Source: Rossellomorea sp. BNER (GTDB lineage Bacteria; Bacillota; Bacilli; Bacillales; Bacillaceae_B). Taken from it: a stretch of DNA of 64,000 bases. Position numbers and translations under genes: made by a program. Position 1 is the stretch's first letter. Each line of letters starts with the position of its first letter. The notes below the pieces were generated by a model. The model searched no databases. It was not told the origin of the DNA and saw only the letters and a list, made by a program, of their open reading frames with translations. The stretch lies in NCBI GenBank assembly GCA_024213275.1, contig JANAVG010000003.1, positions 1 through 64,000 on the forward strand, written 5' to 3'. Positions 25,231 to 34,290 of this stretch are shown in pieces.

Positions 25231-25716
25231 TTGGCAATATTACCAATCGTCATGCACCCGAATACTATTTTAGAAAAAGAGTGTGAGCGGGTACTTCATT
25301 TTGATAAAAAACTGAAAAAATTATTAGACAATATGTACGATTCGATGGTTGCAGCAGATGGTGTAGGCCTAGCCGCTCCACAAATAGGGGTTGATCTCCA
25401 AGTTGCAGTTGTAGACATTGGAGATGACAACGGAACAATCGAATTAATTAATCCAGAGATAGTGGAAACAAAGGGTGAAGATACGGATGTTGAAGGATGC
25501 TTAAGCTTTCCTGGTCTTTACGGTGAAGTATCTAGACCGAGCTATGTTAAGGTGAAAACTCAAGATCGTAAAGGGCGGATGCTAATGATTGAAGCAGAAG
25601 GCTTTATGGCTAGGGCTATTCAACATGAAATCGATCATCTTCATGGAATCTTATTCACTACAAAGGTCATTCGTTACATAGAGGAAGTTGAAGTGGAAGG
25701 GGATGAATCAGAATGA
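25231..25716 (+). CDS. def: Peptide deformylase
   Basis: The metalloenzyme removes the formyl group from nascent polypeptides. The 161-residue protein has all three motifs: [10 protein letters not shown] (44-53), EGCLSFPG (88-95, metal ligand C90) and QHEIDHLHG (131-139, metal ligands H132 and H136). It starts at TTG 25231, after GAGGAGGAG. It overlaps fmt by 4 bases, linking the enzyme that adds the formyl group to the one that removes it. Confidence 0.96.
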   Translation: MAILPIVMHPNTILEKECERVLHFDKKLKKLLDNMYDSMVAADGVGLAAPQIGVDLQVAVVDIGDDNGTIELINPEIVETKGEDTDVEGCLSFPGLYGEVSRPSYVKVKTQDRKGRMLMIEAEGFMARAIQHEIDHLHGILFTTKVIRYIEEVEVEGDESE

Positions 25717-26669
25717 CAAAGATTATTTTTATGGGAACACCAGATTTTTCAGTCCCTGTACTAAGAAATTTAGTAAATGCAGATTATGAATTGATTGCGG
25801 TCGTTACCCAGCCAGATCGTCCCGTTGGAAGAAAAAGAATCATGACCCCTCCACCAGTAAAAGTGGAAGCAGAGAAACATGGAATCCCAGTTTTTCAGCC
25901 TGAAAAAATCAGACAGAGTGACGAATTGGAAAAAATATTAGCTTTAAACCCTGATCTGATTATTACAGCTGCATATGGTCAGATTCTTCCTAATGAATTG
26001 TTAGAATCACCAAAGCATGGGTGTATAAATGTCCATGCATCTCTTTTACCAGAACTAAGAGGTGGTGCTCCCATTCATTATTCTATTCTTCAAGGGAAGG
26101 ATAAAACAGGTATTACCATTATGTATATGGTTGAAAAACTTGATGCAGGTGACATCATTTCACAAGTTGTAGTCCCAATAGACGAAAGCGATCATGTTGG
26201 AACACTACATGATAAGTTAAGTATGGCGGGGGCAAAGCTCCTTCTTGAAACACTGCCTGCATTACTTAATGGAGAAATAAAGGCAGTAAAGCAAAACGGT
26301 GAAAAAGCCACATTTGCTTCCAATATTAAACGTGAACAAGAAAAAATAGATTGGTCACAAAGTGGAGTAAACGTCTATAACCATATTCGGGGGTTACATC
26401 CATGGCCAGTTGCTTATACCTTACTTGATGGCTCTGTGATAAAAGTTTGGTGGGGAGAAAAAGTAGTAGCTTCTAAACAAGGTGAACCAGGCGAAGTCAT
26501 TAAAGTAGAAGATGATGGTTTTGTTGTGACTACTGGAAACGAAATGGCTATTAAAATTACAGATCTTCAGCCTTCTGGAAAAAAGCGTATGACGGCGAGA
26601 GATTATTTACGCGGTGCAGGAGCACATTTAAAAGAAGGAATGAAACTGGGAGTAAAGTGTGATGAGTAA
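25713..26669 (+). CDS. fmt: Methionyl-tRNA formyltransferase
   Basis: The enzyme formylates Met-tRNA(fMet) with 10-formyl-tetrahydrofolate. The 318-residue protein has the formyltransferase domain with [16 protein letters not shown] near 108-123, and the linker and C-terminal OB-like domain after about 205. ATG 25713 overlaps the def stop. It overlaps the rsmB start by 8 bases. Confidence 0.96.
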   Translation: MTKIIFMGTPDFSVPVLRNLVNADYELIAVVTQPDRPVGRKRIMTPPPVKVEAEKHGIPVFQPEKIRQSDELEKILALNPDLIITAAYGQILPNELLESPKHGCINVHASLLPELRGGAPIHYSILQGKDKTGITIMYMVEKLDAGDIISQVVVPIDESDHVGTLHDKLSMAGAKLLLETLPALLNGEIKAVKQNGEKATFASNIKREQEKIDWSQSGVNVYNHIRGLHPWPVAYTLLDGSVIKVWWGEKVVASKQGEPGEVIKVEDDGFVVTTGNEMAIKITDLQPSGKKRMTARDYLRGAGAHLKEGMKLGVKCDE

Positions 26670-27996
26670 AAAGAAATCCGTTCGCGAAGTAGCCCTAGAA
26701 GTTATTGAAGCTGTCGAAAAAAATCAGTCTTATAGTAACCTATTATTAAATAATGTAATCGAAAAATATAACCTTGCTGGTCCGGATGTCGGTCTATTAA
26801 CTGAATTAACCTATGGTACAATTCAGAGGAAAATGACTCTCGATTTTTACCTAGCGCCATTTACTAATGGGAAGCTTGAACCATGGGTTAGGAACCTATT
26901 AAGAATTTCATTATACCAAATGGTTTATTTAGACAAAATTCCCGATCGTGCTGTTTTCTATGAAGCAGTAGAATTGGCAAAGAAACGGGGTCATAAGGGA
27001 ATTTCGGGACTTGTCAACGGGGTATTACGATCCGTCCAACGTAAAGGGCTTCCATCTTTAGATTCTATTGAAGATCCTCATGAGAGAATTTCAATTGAAA
27101 CAAGCCACCCTTTATGGCTTGTAAAAAGATGGTCTGAGCAATTTGGAATCGAAAAGACGAAAGAAATGTGCGAGACTAATTTGTTGGTTCCTTTACAAAC
27201 TGCTCGTGTAAACCATACCGTTACGAATCGGGATTCTCTCGTTTCTCTATTACAAGAAGAAGGGTTTATGATAGAAGAAAGTCCAATTCTGAATGAAGCG
27301 ATTCGGTCTAAAAAAGGTAATCTTGCTAGAAGTGAATATTTTAAAAAAGGATCAATGACAATTCAGGATGAAAGCTCTATGCTTGTGGCCCATTCTTTAA
27401 TGGTGGAAGATGATTTTAAGATTCTTGATGCTTGTGCTGCTCCTGGAGGAAAAACAACTCATATTGCAGAACTGATGAATGGAAATGGACAGGTTCACGC
27501 TTTAGATTTACATCCCCATAAAGTAAAACTCATTAAGCAAAATGCAGAGAGACTTAAATTATCTAACATAGTTACACAAGCCATAGACAGTAGGAAAGCG
27601 GGAGATATTTTTGAGGAAAGCTATTTCGACCGAATCTTAGTAGACGCTCCATGCTCTGGGTTAGGGGTTTTAAGAAGAAAGCCTGATATTAAATATAGCA
27701 AAAAACCTGGGGATTTAAATCAATTACAAAGAATTCAACTTGAAATTCTAGATTCTGTTGCCCCGTTGTTAAAGAAAGATGGTCTGCTCGTTTATAGTAC
27801 CTGCACAGTGGACAAAAATGAGAATGAGGGAACAACAACCAAATTTTTAGAAGATCATCCAGAATTCGAGACCTATTCATTAATGCATCTTCCAGAAACA
27901 GTTCACCCTTTTATTTCTGAAAATAGTCTTCAGATCTTTCCACAAGATTTTGGAGGCGATGGATTCTTTATTTCCTGTTTTAGAAAGAAAATATAA
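26662..27996 (+). CDS. rsmB: 16S rRNA (cytosine-967-C5) methyltransferase
   Basis: The SAM-dependent enzyme makes m5C967 in 16S rRNA. The 444-residue protein has an N-terminal NusB-like RNA-binding domain (1-140) and a C-terminal Rossmann methyltransferase domain. SAM site [15 protein letters not shown] lies near 255-270. The two catalytic cysteines are in [12 protein letters not shown] and YSTCT. ATG 26662 is nine bases after GGGAG; GTG 26659 is an equally open alternative adding one residue. In relatives the next gene is rlmN, which here is a relic. Confidence 0.95.
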   Translation: MSKKKSVREVALEVIEAVEKNQSYSNLLLNNVIEKYNLAGPDVGLLTELTYGTIQRKMTLDFYLAPFTNGKLEPWVRNLLRISLYQMVYLDKIPDRAVFYEAVELAKKRGHKGISGLVNGVLRSVQRKGLPSLDSIEDPHERISIETSHPLWLVKRWSEQFGIEKTKEMCETNLLVPLQTARVNHTVTNRDSLVSLLQEEGFMIEESPILNEAIRSKKGNLARSEYFKKGSMTIQDESSMLVAHSLMVEDDFKILDACAAPGGKTTHIAELMNGNGQVHALDLHPHKVKLIKQNAERLKLSNIVTQAIDSRKAGDIFEESYFDRILVDAPCSGLGVLRRKPDIKYSKKPGDLNQLQRIQLEILDSVAPLLKKDGLLVYSTCTVDKNENEGTTTKFLEDHPEFETYSLMHLPETVHPFISENSLQIFPQDFGGDGFFISCFRKKI

Positions 27997-28002
27997 ACTG
28001 GA

Positions 28003-28730
28003 GCTGCTTTGAAAACATTCCTCTACAAATGGCTTTATGTGAAACATTAAATTCTTAATGTTCTTAAAGATGGCTATACTATTGATGCAAATCTATTGCG
28101 TTATAAAAATGGAAACTCAAATTGTTTAAACGGCTTAAAATGTTATTAGACTAGGTCTATATTCTGTTCCTCTATCCTTGGAGGATTAAAACATAATATA
28201 AAAGCAGGAAAAATCGTTACTTAAGTCGTAAAAGTAAAACAAGCACTAGAAGAAATAATGATAGGGGTTGAGAACGATTCGATTATTTTTAGTGAACTAC
28301 TATCATTCCTTAAAGTTAAGGTTTAAATCGTTCTCAGCCAGTTATCCATTTTAACTAGTGGAATCATTCAAAAGTTAATCACTTTTTCGAATGTAAAATT
28401 ACAATATAATTTTGCGATTTCCTTACACACACCAAATAAAAAGATTCAACCTTAAAATAATACTAATCAAAAAGGCCTAAAAATTCCGGATGAATATGGA
28501 TTATTTGGTGGAGTCAATCATACCGTGGAATATGCTATAAGAACTAGCCTAGACTTGATTCCGGTAAATGATGTCCCAGCGAGAGATTATGTTAGAAACA
28601 CCTAAAGATATAAATAGATTAACATTGAACGCACAAGAAAAAATTCATTAATACATTGCGAATAATGTTCAACTATTATGCAGCATGCGGACAGCTTCGT
28701 GCTAAGGAGCGTAAAGAAGAAACGAGGTGA
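28003..28730 (+). pseudogene. rlmN: rlmN relic (23S rRNA/tRNA adenine-C2 methyltransferase), heavily decayed
   Basis: A functional RlmN would make m2A2503 in 23S rRNA and m2A37 in some tRNAs by radical SAM chemistry. Read in the frame of 28024, this stretch gives ordered matches to RlmN: YKWLYVKH, LKDGYTIDANLLRYKNGNS, SSILGGLKHNIKAGKIV, VVKVKQALEE, LTSGIIQK, NFAISLHTPN, EYGLFGGVNHTVEYA, LIPVNDVPARDYVR. That frame has stops at 28048, 28147, 28222, 28324, 28453, 28603, 28615 and 28663. The CxxxCxxC cluster has become Y, S and C. Several internal segments are shortened. The C-terminal tail (AACGQLRAKERKEETR, stop 28728) is intact but in another frame. Position between rsmB and prpC is the normal rlmN site. 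Confidence 0.95.
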
Positions 28731-28735
28731 CCAGT

Positions 28736-29485
28736 ATGAAGTCTATTTTTAATACGGACAAAGGGAAAATTCGTCAACATAATGAGGATAACGGGGGAAT
28801 CTTCATAAATCAACATGGTGACTATCTTGCTGTCGTAGCTGATGGTATGGGTGGCCACAGAGCTGGTGATGTTGCAAGTGAAATGACTGTAAATTTTTTC
28901 AAAAAGGAATGGGAGCTTTCAGGCAAGATTGCCTCACCAGAAGAAGCACAGCAATGGTTGGATACAAAAGTAAATGAAATTAATCAAAAGGTTTTTGACC
29001 ATTCTAAAGAACATGAAGAATGTGAAGGAATGGGGACAACTCTAGTCGCTGCAGTATGTACCAGTATCTTTGTTACGATTGCAAATATCGGTGACAGTAG
29101 AGGCTATATTCTTAATGAATCTGGACTAGGGCAGCTTACAGAAGATCACTCGCTAGTAAATGAACTTGTGCGAAGCGGTCAAATTTCACGTGAAGATGCT
29201 GAGCATCATCCACGAAAAAATGTTCTAATAAGAGCATTAGGAACAGAAGAAAAAATTATTATGGATTTAAAAACCATAACCTTTGAAGAAGGAGATTATT
29301 TATTTCTTTGTTCAGATGGATTATCAAATAAGGTTTCAGAAGAAGAAATGTTAACGATCCTTAAAGAAGAACAGTCATTAGAAACTAAAGGTGAGAAGCT
29401 AATCGCCTTAGCTAATGATCATGGCGGTGAGGATAATATTACTCTTGTCATAGTGGAATATGCCGCTGAAGGAGAAAGCGGGTGA
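28736..29485 (+). CDS. prpC: PP2C-family serine/threonine protein phosphatase
   Basis: PrpC is a Mn2+-dependent phosphatase that reverses PrkC phosphorylation, for example on elongation factors and PrkC itself. The 249-residue protein carries the PP2C metal motifs VADGMGGH near 33-40, GDSRGY, and the late SDGLSNKV and GGEDNITLV. ATG 28736 lies five bases after GAGGTGA, which is the end of the rlmN relic. A GTG at 28727 lies within that site. prkC starts five bases after its stop. Confidence 0.95.
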   Translation: MKSIFNTDKGKIRQHNEDNGGIFINQHGDYLAVVADGMGGHRAGDVASEMTVNFFKKEWELSGKIASPEEAQQWLDTKVNEINQKVFDHSKEHEECEGMGTTLVAAVCTSIFVTIANIGDSRGYILNESGLGQLTEDHSLVNELVRSGQISREDAEHHPRKNVLIRALGTEEKIIMDLKTITFEEGDYLFLCSDGLSNKVSEEEMLTILKEEQSLETKGEKLIALANDHGGEDNITLVIVEYAAEGESG

Positions 29486-29490
29486 AATGA

Positions 29491-31461
29491 ATGCTAAAAG
29501 GTAAAAGATTGAGTGGGAGATATAAGATTCAAGACATGGTTGGCGGCGGAGGTATGGCAAACGTATATCTTGCTCATGATATGATCCTAGACCGAGAAGT
29601 AGCTATTAAAATGCTGCGATTAGATTTTGCTAATGAAGAAGAGTTCATCAAACGGTTTCAAAGGGAAGCACAATCCGCTACAAGTTTGGCACATCCAAAC
29701 ATTGTCAGTATATTCGATGTAGGGGAAGAGGACGATCTTTATTATATCGTCATGGAATATGTTGATGGAATGACGTTAAAACAATACATACAACAGCATT
29801 CACCTGTATCAGTAGAAAAAGTTTTAGACATAATGACACAAATTACATCAGCAATCTCTCATGCACATCAAAACCATATTATCCATCGTGATATTAAACC
29901 ACAGAATATTTTAATTGATAATCATGGGAATGTGAAAATTACGGACTTCGGGATTGCGATGGCTCTAAGTGCTACTTCTATCACGCAAACAAATTCTGTT
30001 CTTGGTTCTGTCCATTATCTATCGCCAGAACAGGCTAGAGGTGGAATGGCAACGAAAAAATCTGATATTTATTCACTTGGTATTGTCATGTTTGAGCTTC
30101 TTACTGGAAGGCTTCCATTTTCAGGCGAATCTGCAGTTTCGATTGCACTTAAGCATTTACAATCAGAAACCCCTTCTTTACGCAGGTGGAACCCAAATAT
30201 TCCACAAAGTGTGGAAAACATAGTCCTAAAAGCAACGGCAAAGGACCCGTTCAGAAGGTACAGTGCTGTAGAAGAGGTTGAGGAAGAACTTTTTACAGCT
30301 TTAAATCCTGATAGGGTTGATGAGCCTAAATTTTCAGTCCCGGAAGATAATGATGCTACAAAAGCAATCCCTGTTATTACAAATGATCGTCCATATTCAA
30401 ATATGGACCATACCATTGTTCATGACAAAAATGCTAATGACAAACAAACAGTTCCAAATCCAGATGCTAAGGAAGAAAATAAGAAAAAGAAAAAAAGGAA
30501 ATGGCCAGCAATCATCATTTCGGCTTTCTTTCTCTTAGCACTTTTGGCAGTTCTTGCTGTAGTGTTTCTACCAGAACTACTTGGTCCAAAAGAGGTTAAT
30601 GTACCGGATGTATCAGGAGAAGAAGTTGAAGAAGCGATTAGTGAATTAGATACTGTAGGTTTAGTTGTTGATAAAGAAATTGAACAACATAGTGACGAAA
30701 TTCCAGAAGGGTACGTCATTAAAACCGATCCAAAAGCCGGATCAAAAATTAAAGAGGGAAAGTCCATTAATCTTTATATTAGTAGTGGAAAAGAACCTTT
30801 TAAGCTCGGAAACTATGAAGGGCGTCCAGTTGATGATGTTCAATCATTATTAGAAGAAGAAGGATTTAAGGAAATTAAGATTGAAAAAGTTTTTAGTGAT
30901 GCACCACAAGACGAAATAGTAAAACAAGATCCAGAACCAGGGGAAGAAGTCATTCCTGAAGACACTGTATTAACCCTATCCGTTAGCCAAGGTCAGGAAA
31001 CCTTCGAATTACGAGATTTAAAAGGGTATAATGAAAAAAATCTTGATGTTTATGGAGAAAGCACAGGACTTGAAATCGTCAAAGTTGAAGAATTCTCTAA
31101 TGAAGTACCAGAGGGTGTCGTCATATCTCAATTGACAGATCCAGGTACACCAATGCTAGTAGGAGACAGTGTCACAGTGATATTGTCTAAAGGCAAGGAA
31201 CCATTACCGCCTCAAACGGTAACAGAAGAAATTTCTGTACCTTATGAACCAAATGAAGAGGGGAAACCTCAAACAGTCGAGATATATGTTGAAGATAATG
31301 ATAGTACCTACTCTGAGCCTGTGATCAGTGAGTCCATTACGGAAACGAAGAATTATAGTATTGATCTACTTATTGAACAAGGAAAAACAGGTAAATATAA
31401 AGTAGTACGAGATGGAAAGGTCTTTTTTGAAAACGAAGTTCCATATCCAGGGGAAGAATGA
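29491..31461 (+). CDS. prkC: Membrane serine/threonine kinase with PASTA domains
   Basis: PrkC senses peptidoglycan fragments and phosphorylates translation and cell-wall proteins; it promotes spore germination in B. subtilis. The 656-residue protein has an N-terminal kinase domain with GGGGMANVYLA and catalytic-lysine K40, HRDIKPQN near 132-139 and DFG. One membrane helix lies near 343-363 after a lysine-rich stretch. Three extracellular PASTA repeats (about 368-575, the first starting VNVPDVSGEEVEEA) and a C-terminal immunoglobulin-like tail follow. It pairs with prpC. Confidence 0.96.
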   Translation: MLKGKRLSGRYKIQDMVGGGGMANVYLAHDMILDREVAIKMLRLDFANEEEFIKRFQREAQSATSLAHPNIVSIFDVGEEDDLYYIVMEYVDGMTLKQYIQQHSPVSVEKVLDIMTQITSAISHAHQNHIIHRDIKPQNILIDNHGNVKITDFGIAMALSATSITQTNSVLGSVHYLSPEQARGGMATKKSDIYSLGIVMFELLTGRLPFSGESAVSIALKHLQSETPSLRRWNPNIPQSVENIVLKATAKDPFRRYSAVEEVEEELFTALNPDRVDEPKFSVPEDNDATKAIPVITNDRPYSNMDHTIVHDKNANDKQTVPNPDAKEENKKKKKRKWPAIIISAFFLLALLAVLAVVFLPELLGPKEVNVPDVSGEEVEEAISELDTVGLVVDKEIEQHSDEIPEGYVIKTDPKAGSKIKEGKSINLYISSGKEPFKLGNYEGRPVDDVQSLLEEEGFKEIKIEKVFSDAPQDEIVKQDPEPGEEVIPEDTVLTLSVSQGQETFELRDLKGYNEKNLDVYGESTGLEIVKVEEFSNEVPEGVVISQLTDPGTPMLVGDSVTVILSKGKEPLPPQTVTEEISVPYEPNEEGKPQTVEIYVEDNDSTYSEPVISESITETKNYSIDLLIEQGKTGKYKVVRDGKVFFENEVPYPGEE

Positions 31462-31479
31462 TAAAGTTGGAGGTACTCT

Positions 31480-32361
31480 ATGCAAGAAGGAAAGATTATT
31501 AAGGCCCTCAGCGGTTTTTACTATGTTCTAAGCGCTGAGAGTATCACCCAATGTCGAGGTCGAGGTAACTTTCGAAAAAACAAAATAACCCCCCTTGTTG
31601 GAGATCACGTTGAGTTTCAAGCTGACAACGCACAAGAAGGGTACATTTTGAAGGTGTTAGATCGGAAAAATGAACTTGTAAGGCCCCCGATTGCTAATGT
31701 AGATCAAGCGATTTTAGTTTTTTCTGCAGTGGAGCCCGATTTTAGTACAGCATTACTTGATCGCTTTTTAGTATTGGTGGAGAGTAAAGGGATCATGCCT
31801 ATCATTTGTATCACTAAAAAAGATTTATTAAGCGATAAAAATAGTGAGAGGATTCATTCTTACTTTGAAGATTACCGTTCTTTAGGGTATGAGGTATTAA
31901 TCACTTCTTCAAAAACAGAAGAAGGCATGAAAGATCTACTTCCCTATTTGAATGGTAAAATTTCAGTTTTCGCTGGTCAATCAGGAGTTGGTAAGTCTTC
32001 GTTGTTAAATGCCATTAGACCTGAGCTAGAACTGAAAACAGATGATATCTCAACACATCTAGGTCGCGGAAAGCATACGACTCGGCATGTGGAATTAATT
32101 GAAGTCGAAGAGGGGCTTGTTGCAGATACTCCTGGATTTAGTTCTTTAGAGTTCAGTGAATTAGAGTTAGCCGATCTTCCATTCTGCTTTCCGGAAATGG
32201 TGAAAATCGGACAAGATTGCAAATTCAGAGGTTGCTTACACATAAATGAACCTAAGTGCGCTGTGAAAAAAGCAGTGGAAGAGGGAGTCATCCCTTCCTA
32301 TCGTTATGACCATTATCAAACGTTTTATGAAGAAATAAAAGATAGAAAGCCGAGGTATTAA
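31480..32361 (+). CDS. rsgA: Ribosome small subunit-dependent GTPase RsgA
   Basis: RsgA is a late 30S assembly GTPase. The 293-residue protein has an N-terminal OB fold, a circularly permuted GTPase domain whose order is G4 (TKKD near 113-116), G1 (GQSGVGKSSLLN near 166-177) and G3 (DTPGF), and a C-terminal zinc knuckle CKFRGCLHINEPKC. GGAGGTACTCT precedes the ATG. The prpC-prkC-rsgA-rpe-thiN order is conserved in Bacillus. Confidence 0.96.
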   Translation: MQEGKIIKALSGFYYVLSAESITQCRGRGNFRKNKITPLVGDHVEFQADNAQEGYILKVLDRKNELVRPPIANVDQAILVFSAVEPDFSTALLDRFLVLVESKGIMPIICITKKDLLSDKNSERIHSYFEDYRSLGYEVLITSSKTEEGMKDLLPYLNGKISVFAGQSGVGKSSLLNAIRPELELKTDDISTHLGRGKHTTRHVELIEVEEGLVADTPGFSSLEFSELELADLPFCFPEMVKIGQDCKFRGCLHINEPKCAVKKAVEEGVIPSYRYDHYQTFYEEIKDRKPRY

Positions 32362-32366
32362 GAACT

Positions 32367-33026
32367 ATGGTGAAAATTGCCCCCTCCATTTTATCAGCAG
32401 ACTTTGCTCATTTAGCAAGAGATATACAAGAAGTAGTAGAAGGTGGAGCAGACTACATTCATGTCGATATCATGGACGGCCATTTTGTTCCTAATATTAC
32501 AATGGGTCCGATGATTGTTGAGGCTATTCGCCCTGTGACAGAATTACCTTTAGACGTGCATTTAATGATTGAAAATCCTGAGCGATATATTGAAGCATTT
32601 GCAAAATCAGGTGCCGATATCATTACAGTGCACGTCGAAACATGCCCACATTTACATCGTACTATACAACAAATTAAAGCTCTTGGAGTAAAGGCGGGAG
32701 TCGTACTTAATCCTGCTACACCAGCAGAAATGGTGAGACCAATAATAGATGAACTTGACATGGTATTGCTTATGACAGTAAACCCAGGATTTGGTGGGCA
32801 ATCCTTTATCGAAAATGTCCTGCCCAAAATTGCAACAATCAGGGAATGGGCAAATAAACTAAATCCATCTTTGGAAATTGAAGTAGATGGAGGAATTAAC
32901 CCAGAGAACGCTCAAAAATGTGCTAAATCAGGTGCCGATGTCTTTGTAGCAGGTTCGGCCATTTATAACCAAAAAGATCGAAAACAAGCTATTCAAGAGA
33001 TTAGAAACGCAGCAATTAATTCATAG
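32367..33026 (+). CDS. rpe: Ribulose-phosphate 3-epimerase
   Basis: The enzyme interconverts ribulose-5-phosphate and xylulose-5-phosphate in the pentose phosphate pathway. The 219-residue TIM barrel carries IAPSILSADF (4-13), HVDIMDGHFVPN with the metal ligands near 32-43, HLMIENP, MTVNPGFGGQ and EVDGGIN. GAGGT lies ten bases before ATG 32367. It starts six bases after rsgA and ends before a strong hairpin. Confidence 0.96.
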   Translation: MVKIAPSILSADFAHLARDIQEVVEGGADYIHVDIMDGHFVPNITMGPMIVEAIRPVTELPLDVHLMIENPERYIEAFAKSGADIITVHVETCPHLHRTIQQIKALGVKAGVVLNPATPAEMVRPIIDELDMVLLMTVNPGFGGQSFIENVLPKIATIREWANKLNPSLEIEVDGGINPENAQKCAKSGADVFVAGSAIYNQKDRKQAIQEIRNAAINS

Positions 33027-33034
33027 GCACTACA

Positions 33035-33096
33035 GAGTTGATGGAAAATGAAGGATGTTATTTTTAAATCCTTTATTTTTCATCAACTCTTTTCTA
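33035..33096 (+). terminator. Terminator after rpe
   Basis: A 22-base arm starting GAGTTGATGGAAAATGA (33035) pairs almost perfectly with the arm ending TCATCAACTC (33089), followed by TTTTCT. It ends the prpC-prkC-rsgA-rpe transcript. Confidence 0.8.
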
Positions 33097-33117
33097 TTTT
33101 CAATTAGATTATGTGCT

Positions 33118-33139
33118 TATAATGTACCGATTTGGTACA
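33118..33139 (+). promoter_or_regulatory. -10 box and perfect palindrome at the thiN promoter
   Basis: TATAAT (33118-33123) is immediately followed by the inverted repeat TGTACC (33123-33128), five bases, GGTACA (33134-33139). The position spans the expected transcription start, where a repressor would block initiation. A clear -35 is not visible. I do not know which protein, if any, binds. Confidence 0.5.
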
Positions 33140-33171
33140 CTTAAAGAAACTAACGATAATAAGGTGATAGC

Positions 33172-33819
33172 ATGATTATACATATACTAGCTGGAGGACC
33201 CGAAAAAAATATCCCTACTTTAGAGCCTTACGATGAAAAGAATGTATCTTGGGTAGGGGTGGATCACGGAGTTTTCAGACTTGTGAACCAAGGAATTATA
33301 CCAACTGCTGCTTTCGGTGATTTCGACTCTGTAACGAAAGAAGAGTGGCAGGACATTCAAGATAATGTTTCGAAAATTAATCAATTTAAGCCTGAAAAAG
33401 ATGAAACAGACATGGAATTAGCCTTTAATTGGGCTGTTGGACAAAACCCATCCATCATTCGGATTTTTGGTGCAACAGGGGGAAGGCTTGATCATTTTAT
33501 GGCAAATGTTCAATTGCTTTTGCGAAAAGAAAGTTTGCACCCGTCCCTTAAGATTGAATTAATCGATACAAATAATATCATTCATATCGTATCTTTTGGT
33601 GAATATACAGTGGAAAAATTAAAAGAAAAAAAATTTATTTCATTTATTCCCCTTACAACTGACGTTGAAAACCTAACGTTAAAAGGATTTAAATATCCAT
33701 TAACAAATAGGAATATTCCTCTCGGATCCACACTATGTATTAGTAATGAACTTATTCAATCTCAAGGTACTTTTTCATTCACGAATGGCATATTAATGGT
33801 GATAAGAAGTCAAGATTAG
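33172..33819 (+). CDS. thiN: Thiamine pyrophosphokinase
   Basis: The enzyme transfers pyrophosphate from ATP to thiamine to make the active cofactor. The 215-residue protein has the catalytic-domain motifs VGVDHGVFRL, FGDFDSVT near 48-55, KDETDMELA near 73-81 and GATGGRLDHFMANVQLL near 99-115, and a C-terminal thiamine-binding domain. AAGGTGATAGC precedes the ATG. No TPP riboswitch is visible ahead of it; the palindrome at 33123-33139 is the only regulatory candidate. Confidence 0.94.
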   Translation: MIIHILAGGPEKNIPTLEPYDEKNVSWVGVDHGVFRLVNQGIIPTAAFGDFDSVTKEEWQDIQDNVSKINQFKPEKDETDMELAFNWAVGQNPSIIRIFGATGGRLDHFMANVQLLLRKESLHPSLKIELIDTNNIIHIVSFGEYTVEKLKEKKFISFIPLTTDVENLTLKGFKYPLTNRNIPLGSTLCISNELIQSQGTFSFTNGILMVIRSQD

Positions 33820-33921
33820 AATCTTAATTGAATTGAAATGTAAACGTACTTATTATATTCGTTTGAATAGACTGTATATGATTCAGGCGAAGGGTTTAGA
33901 TCCATTGGGGAGGGACAATAA

Positions 33922-34002
33922 ATGAGATTTTATACGATTAAATTGCCAAAATTCCTTGGAGGACTTGTAAGAGCAATGTTAGGGACGTTTAAAAAAGAAT
34001 AA
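33922..34002 (+). CDS. spoVM: Stage V sporulation protein M
   Basis: The 26-residue peptide MRFYTIKLPKFLGGLVRAML... is an amphipathic helix that recognises the convex membrane of the forespore, anchors SpoIVA and starts spore coat assembly. It differs from B. subtilis SpoVM at only a few positions, and the key proline at residue 9 is kept. GGGGAGGG precedes the ATG by about seven bases and a terminator follows. Its location between thiN and rpmB is conserved. It shows the organism belongs to an endospore-forming lineage. Confidence 0.97.
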   Translation: MRFYTIKLPKFLGGLVRAMLGTFKKE

Positions 34003-34015
34003 TGATTTTATTTGG

Positions 34016-34041
34016 CACCCTTTAGCAAAAGGGTGTTTTTG
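34016..34041 (+). terminator. Terminator after spoVM
   Basis: CACCCTTT pairs with AAAGGGTG across a four-base loop, followed by TTTTTG. Confidence 0.85.
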
Positions 34042-34062
34042 TTTAGGTTTACAAAATAAAAA

Positions 34063-34092
34063 AGGAGCCGACCATTATGGCCAGCTCTTTTT
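34063..34092 (-). terminator. Terminator after rpmB
   Basis: On the minus strand GAGCTGGCCAT pairs with ATGGTCGGCTC, followed by CTTTTTTATT. A T-run on the other side (TCTTTTTTAT) makes it usable in both directions. Confidence 0.75.
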
Positions 34093-34101
34093 TATGGTAA
34101 A

Positions 34102-34290
34102 TTAAACTCGTTCAACTTTACCAGATTTTAGTGCTCTTGCAGATACCCAAACACGTTTAGGTTTTCCATCTACTAGAATGCGAACTTTTTGTAGGTTAGC
34201 GCCCCAAGTACGCTTGTTAGCGTTCATTGCGTGGGAGCGAGAGTTACCTGAACGTGCTTTACGGCCAGTTACTACGCATTTCTTTGGCAT
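34102..34290 (-). CDS. rpmB: 50S ribosomal protein L28
   Basis: L28 is a small basic protein near the E-site region of the 50S subunit. The 62-residue product has the same length as in B. subtilis and carries [20 protein letters not shown] and the C-terminal [13 protein letters not shown]. It has only one cysteine, so it is the zinc-free form. ATG 34290 follows GAGGAGGG; the frame is open further upstream but without support. Its orientation against its neighbours is the usual one in Bacillus. Confidence 0.97.
   Translation of the reverse strand: MPKKCVVTGRKARSGNSRSHAMNANKRTWGANLQKVRILVDGKPKRVWVSARALKSGKVERV

Noticed and set aside
28003..28730. A new small-gene cluster or regulatory RNA in the rsmB-prpC gap
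   Set aside because: Ordered RlmN matches in one frame explain the sequence fully as a pseudogene.
33123..33139. The thiN palindrome as a FapR operator
   Set aside because: It shares GTACC/GGTAC but lacks the TTAGTACCTAGTACTAA layout seen at 40749; spacing between half-sites differs.
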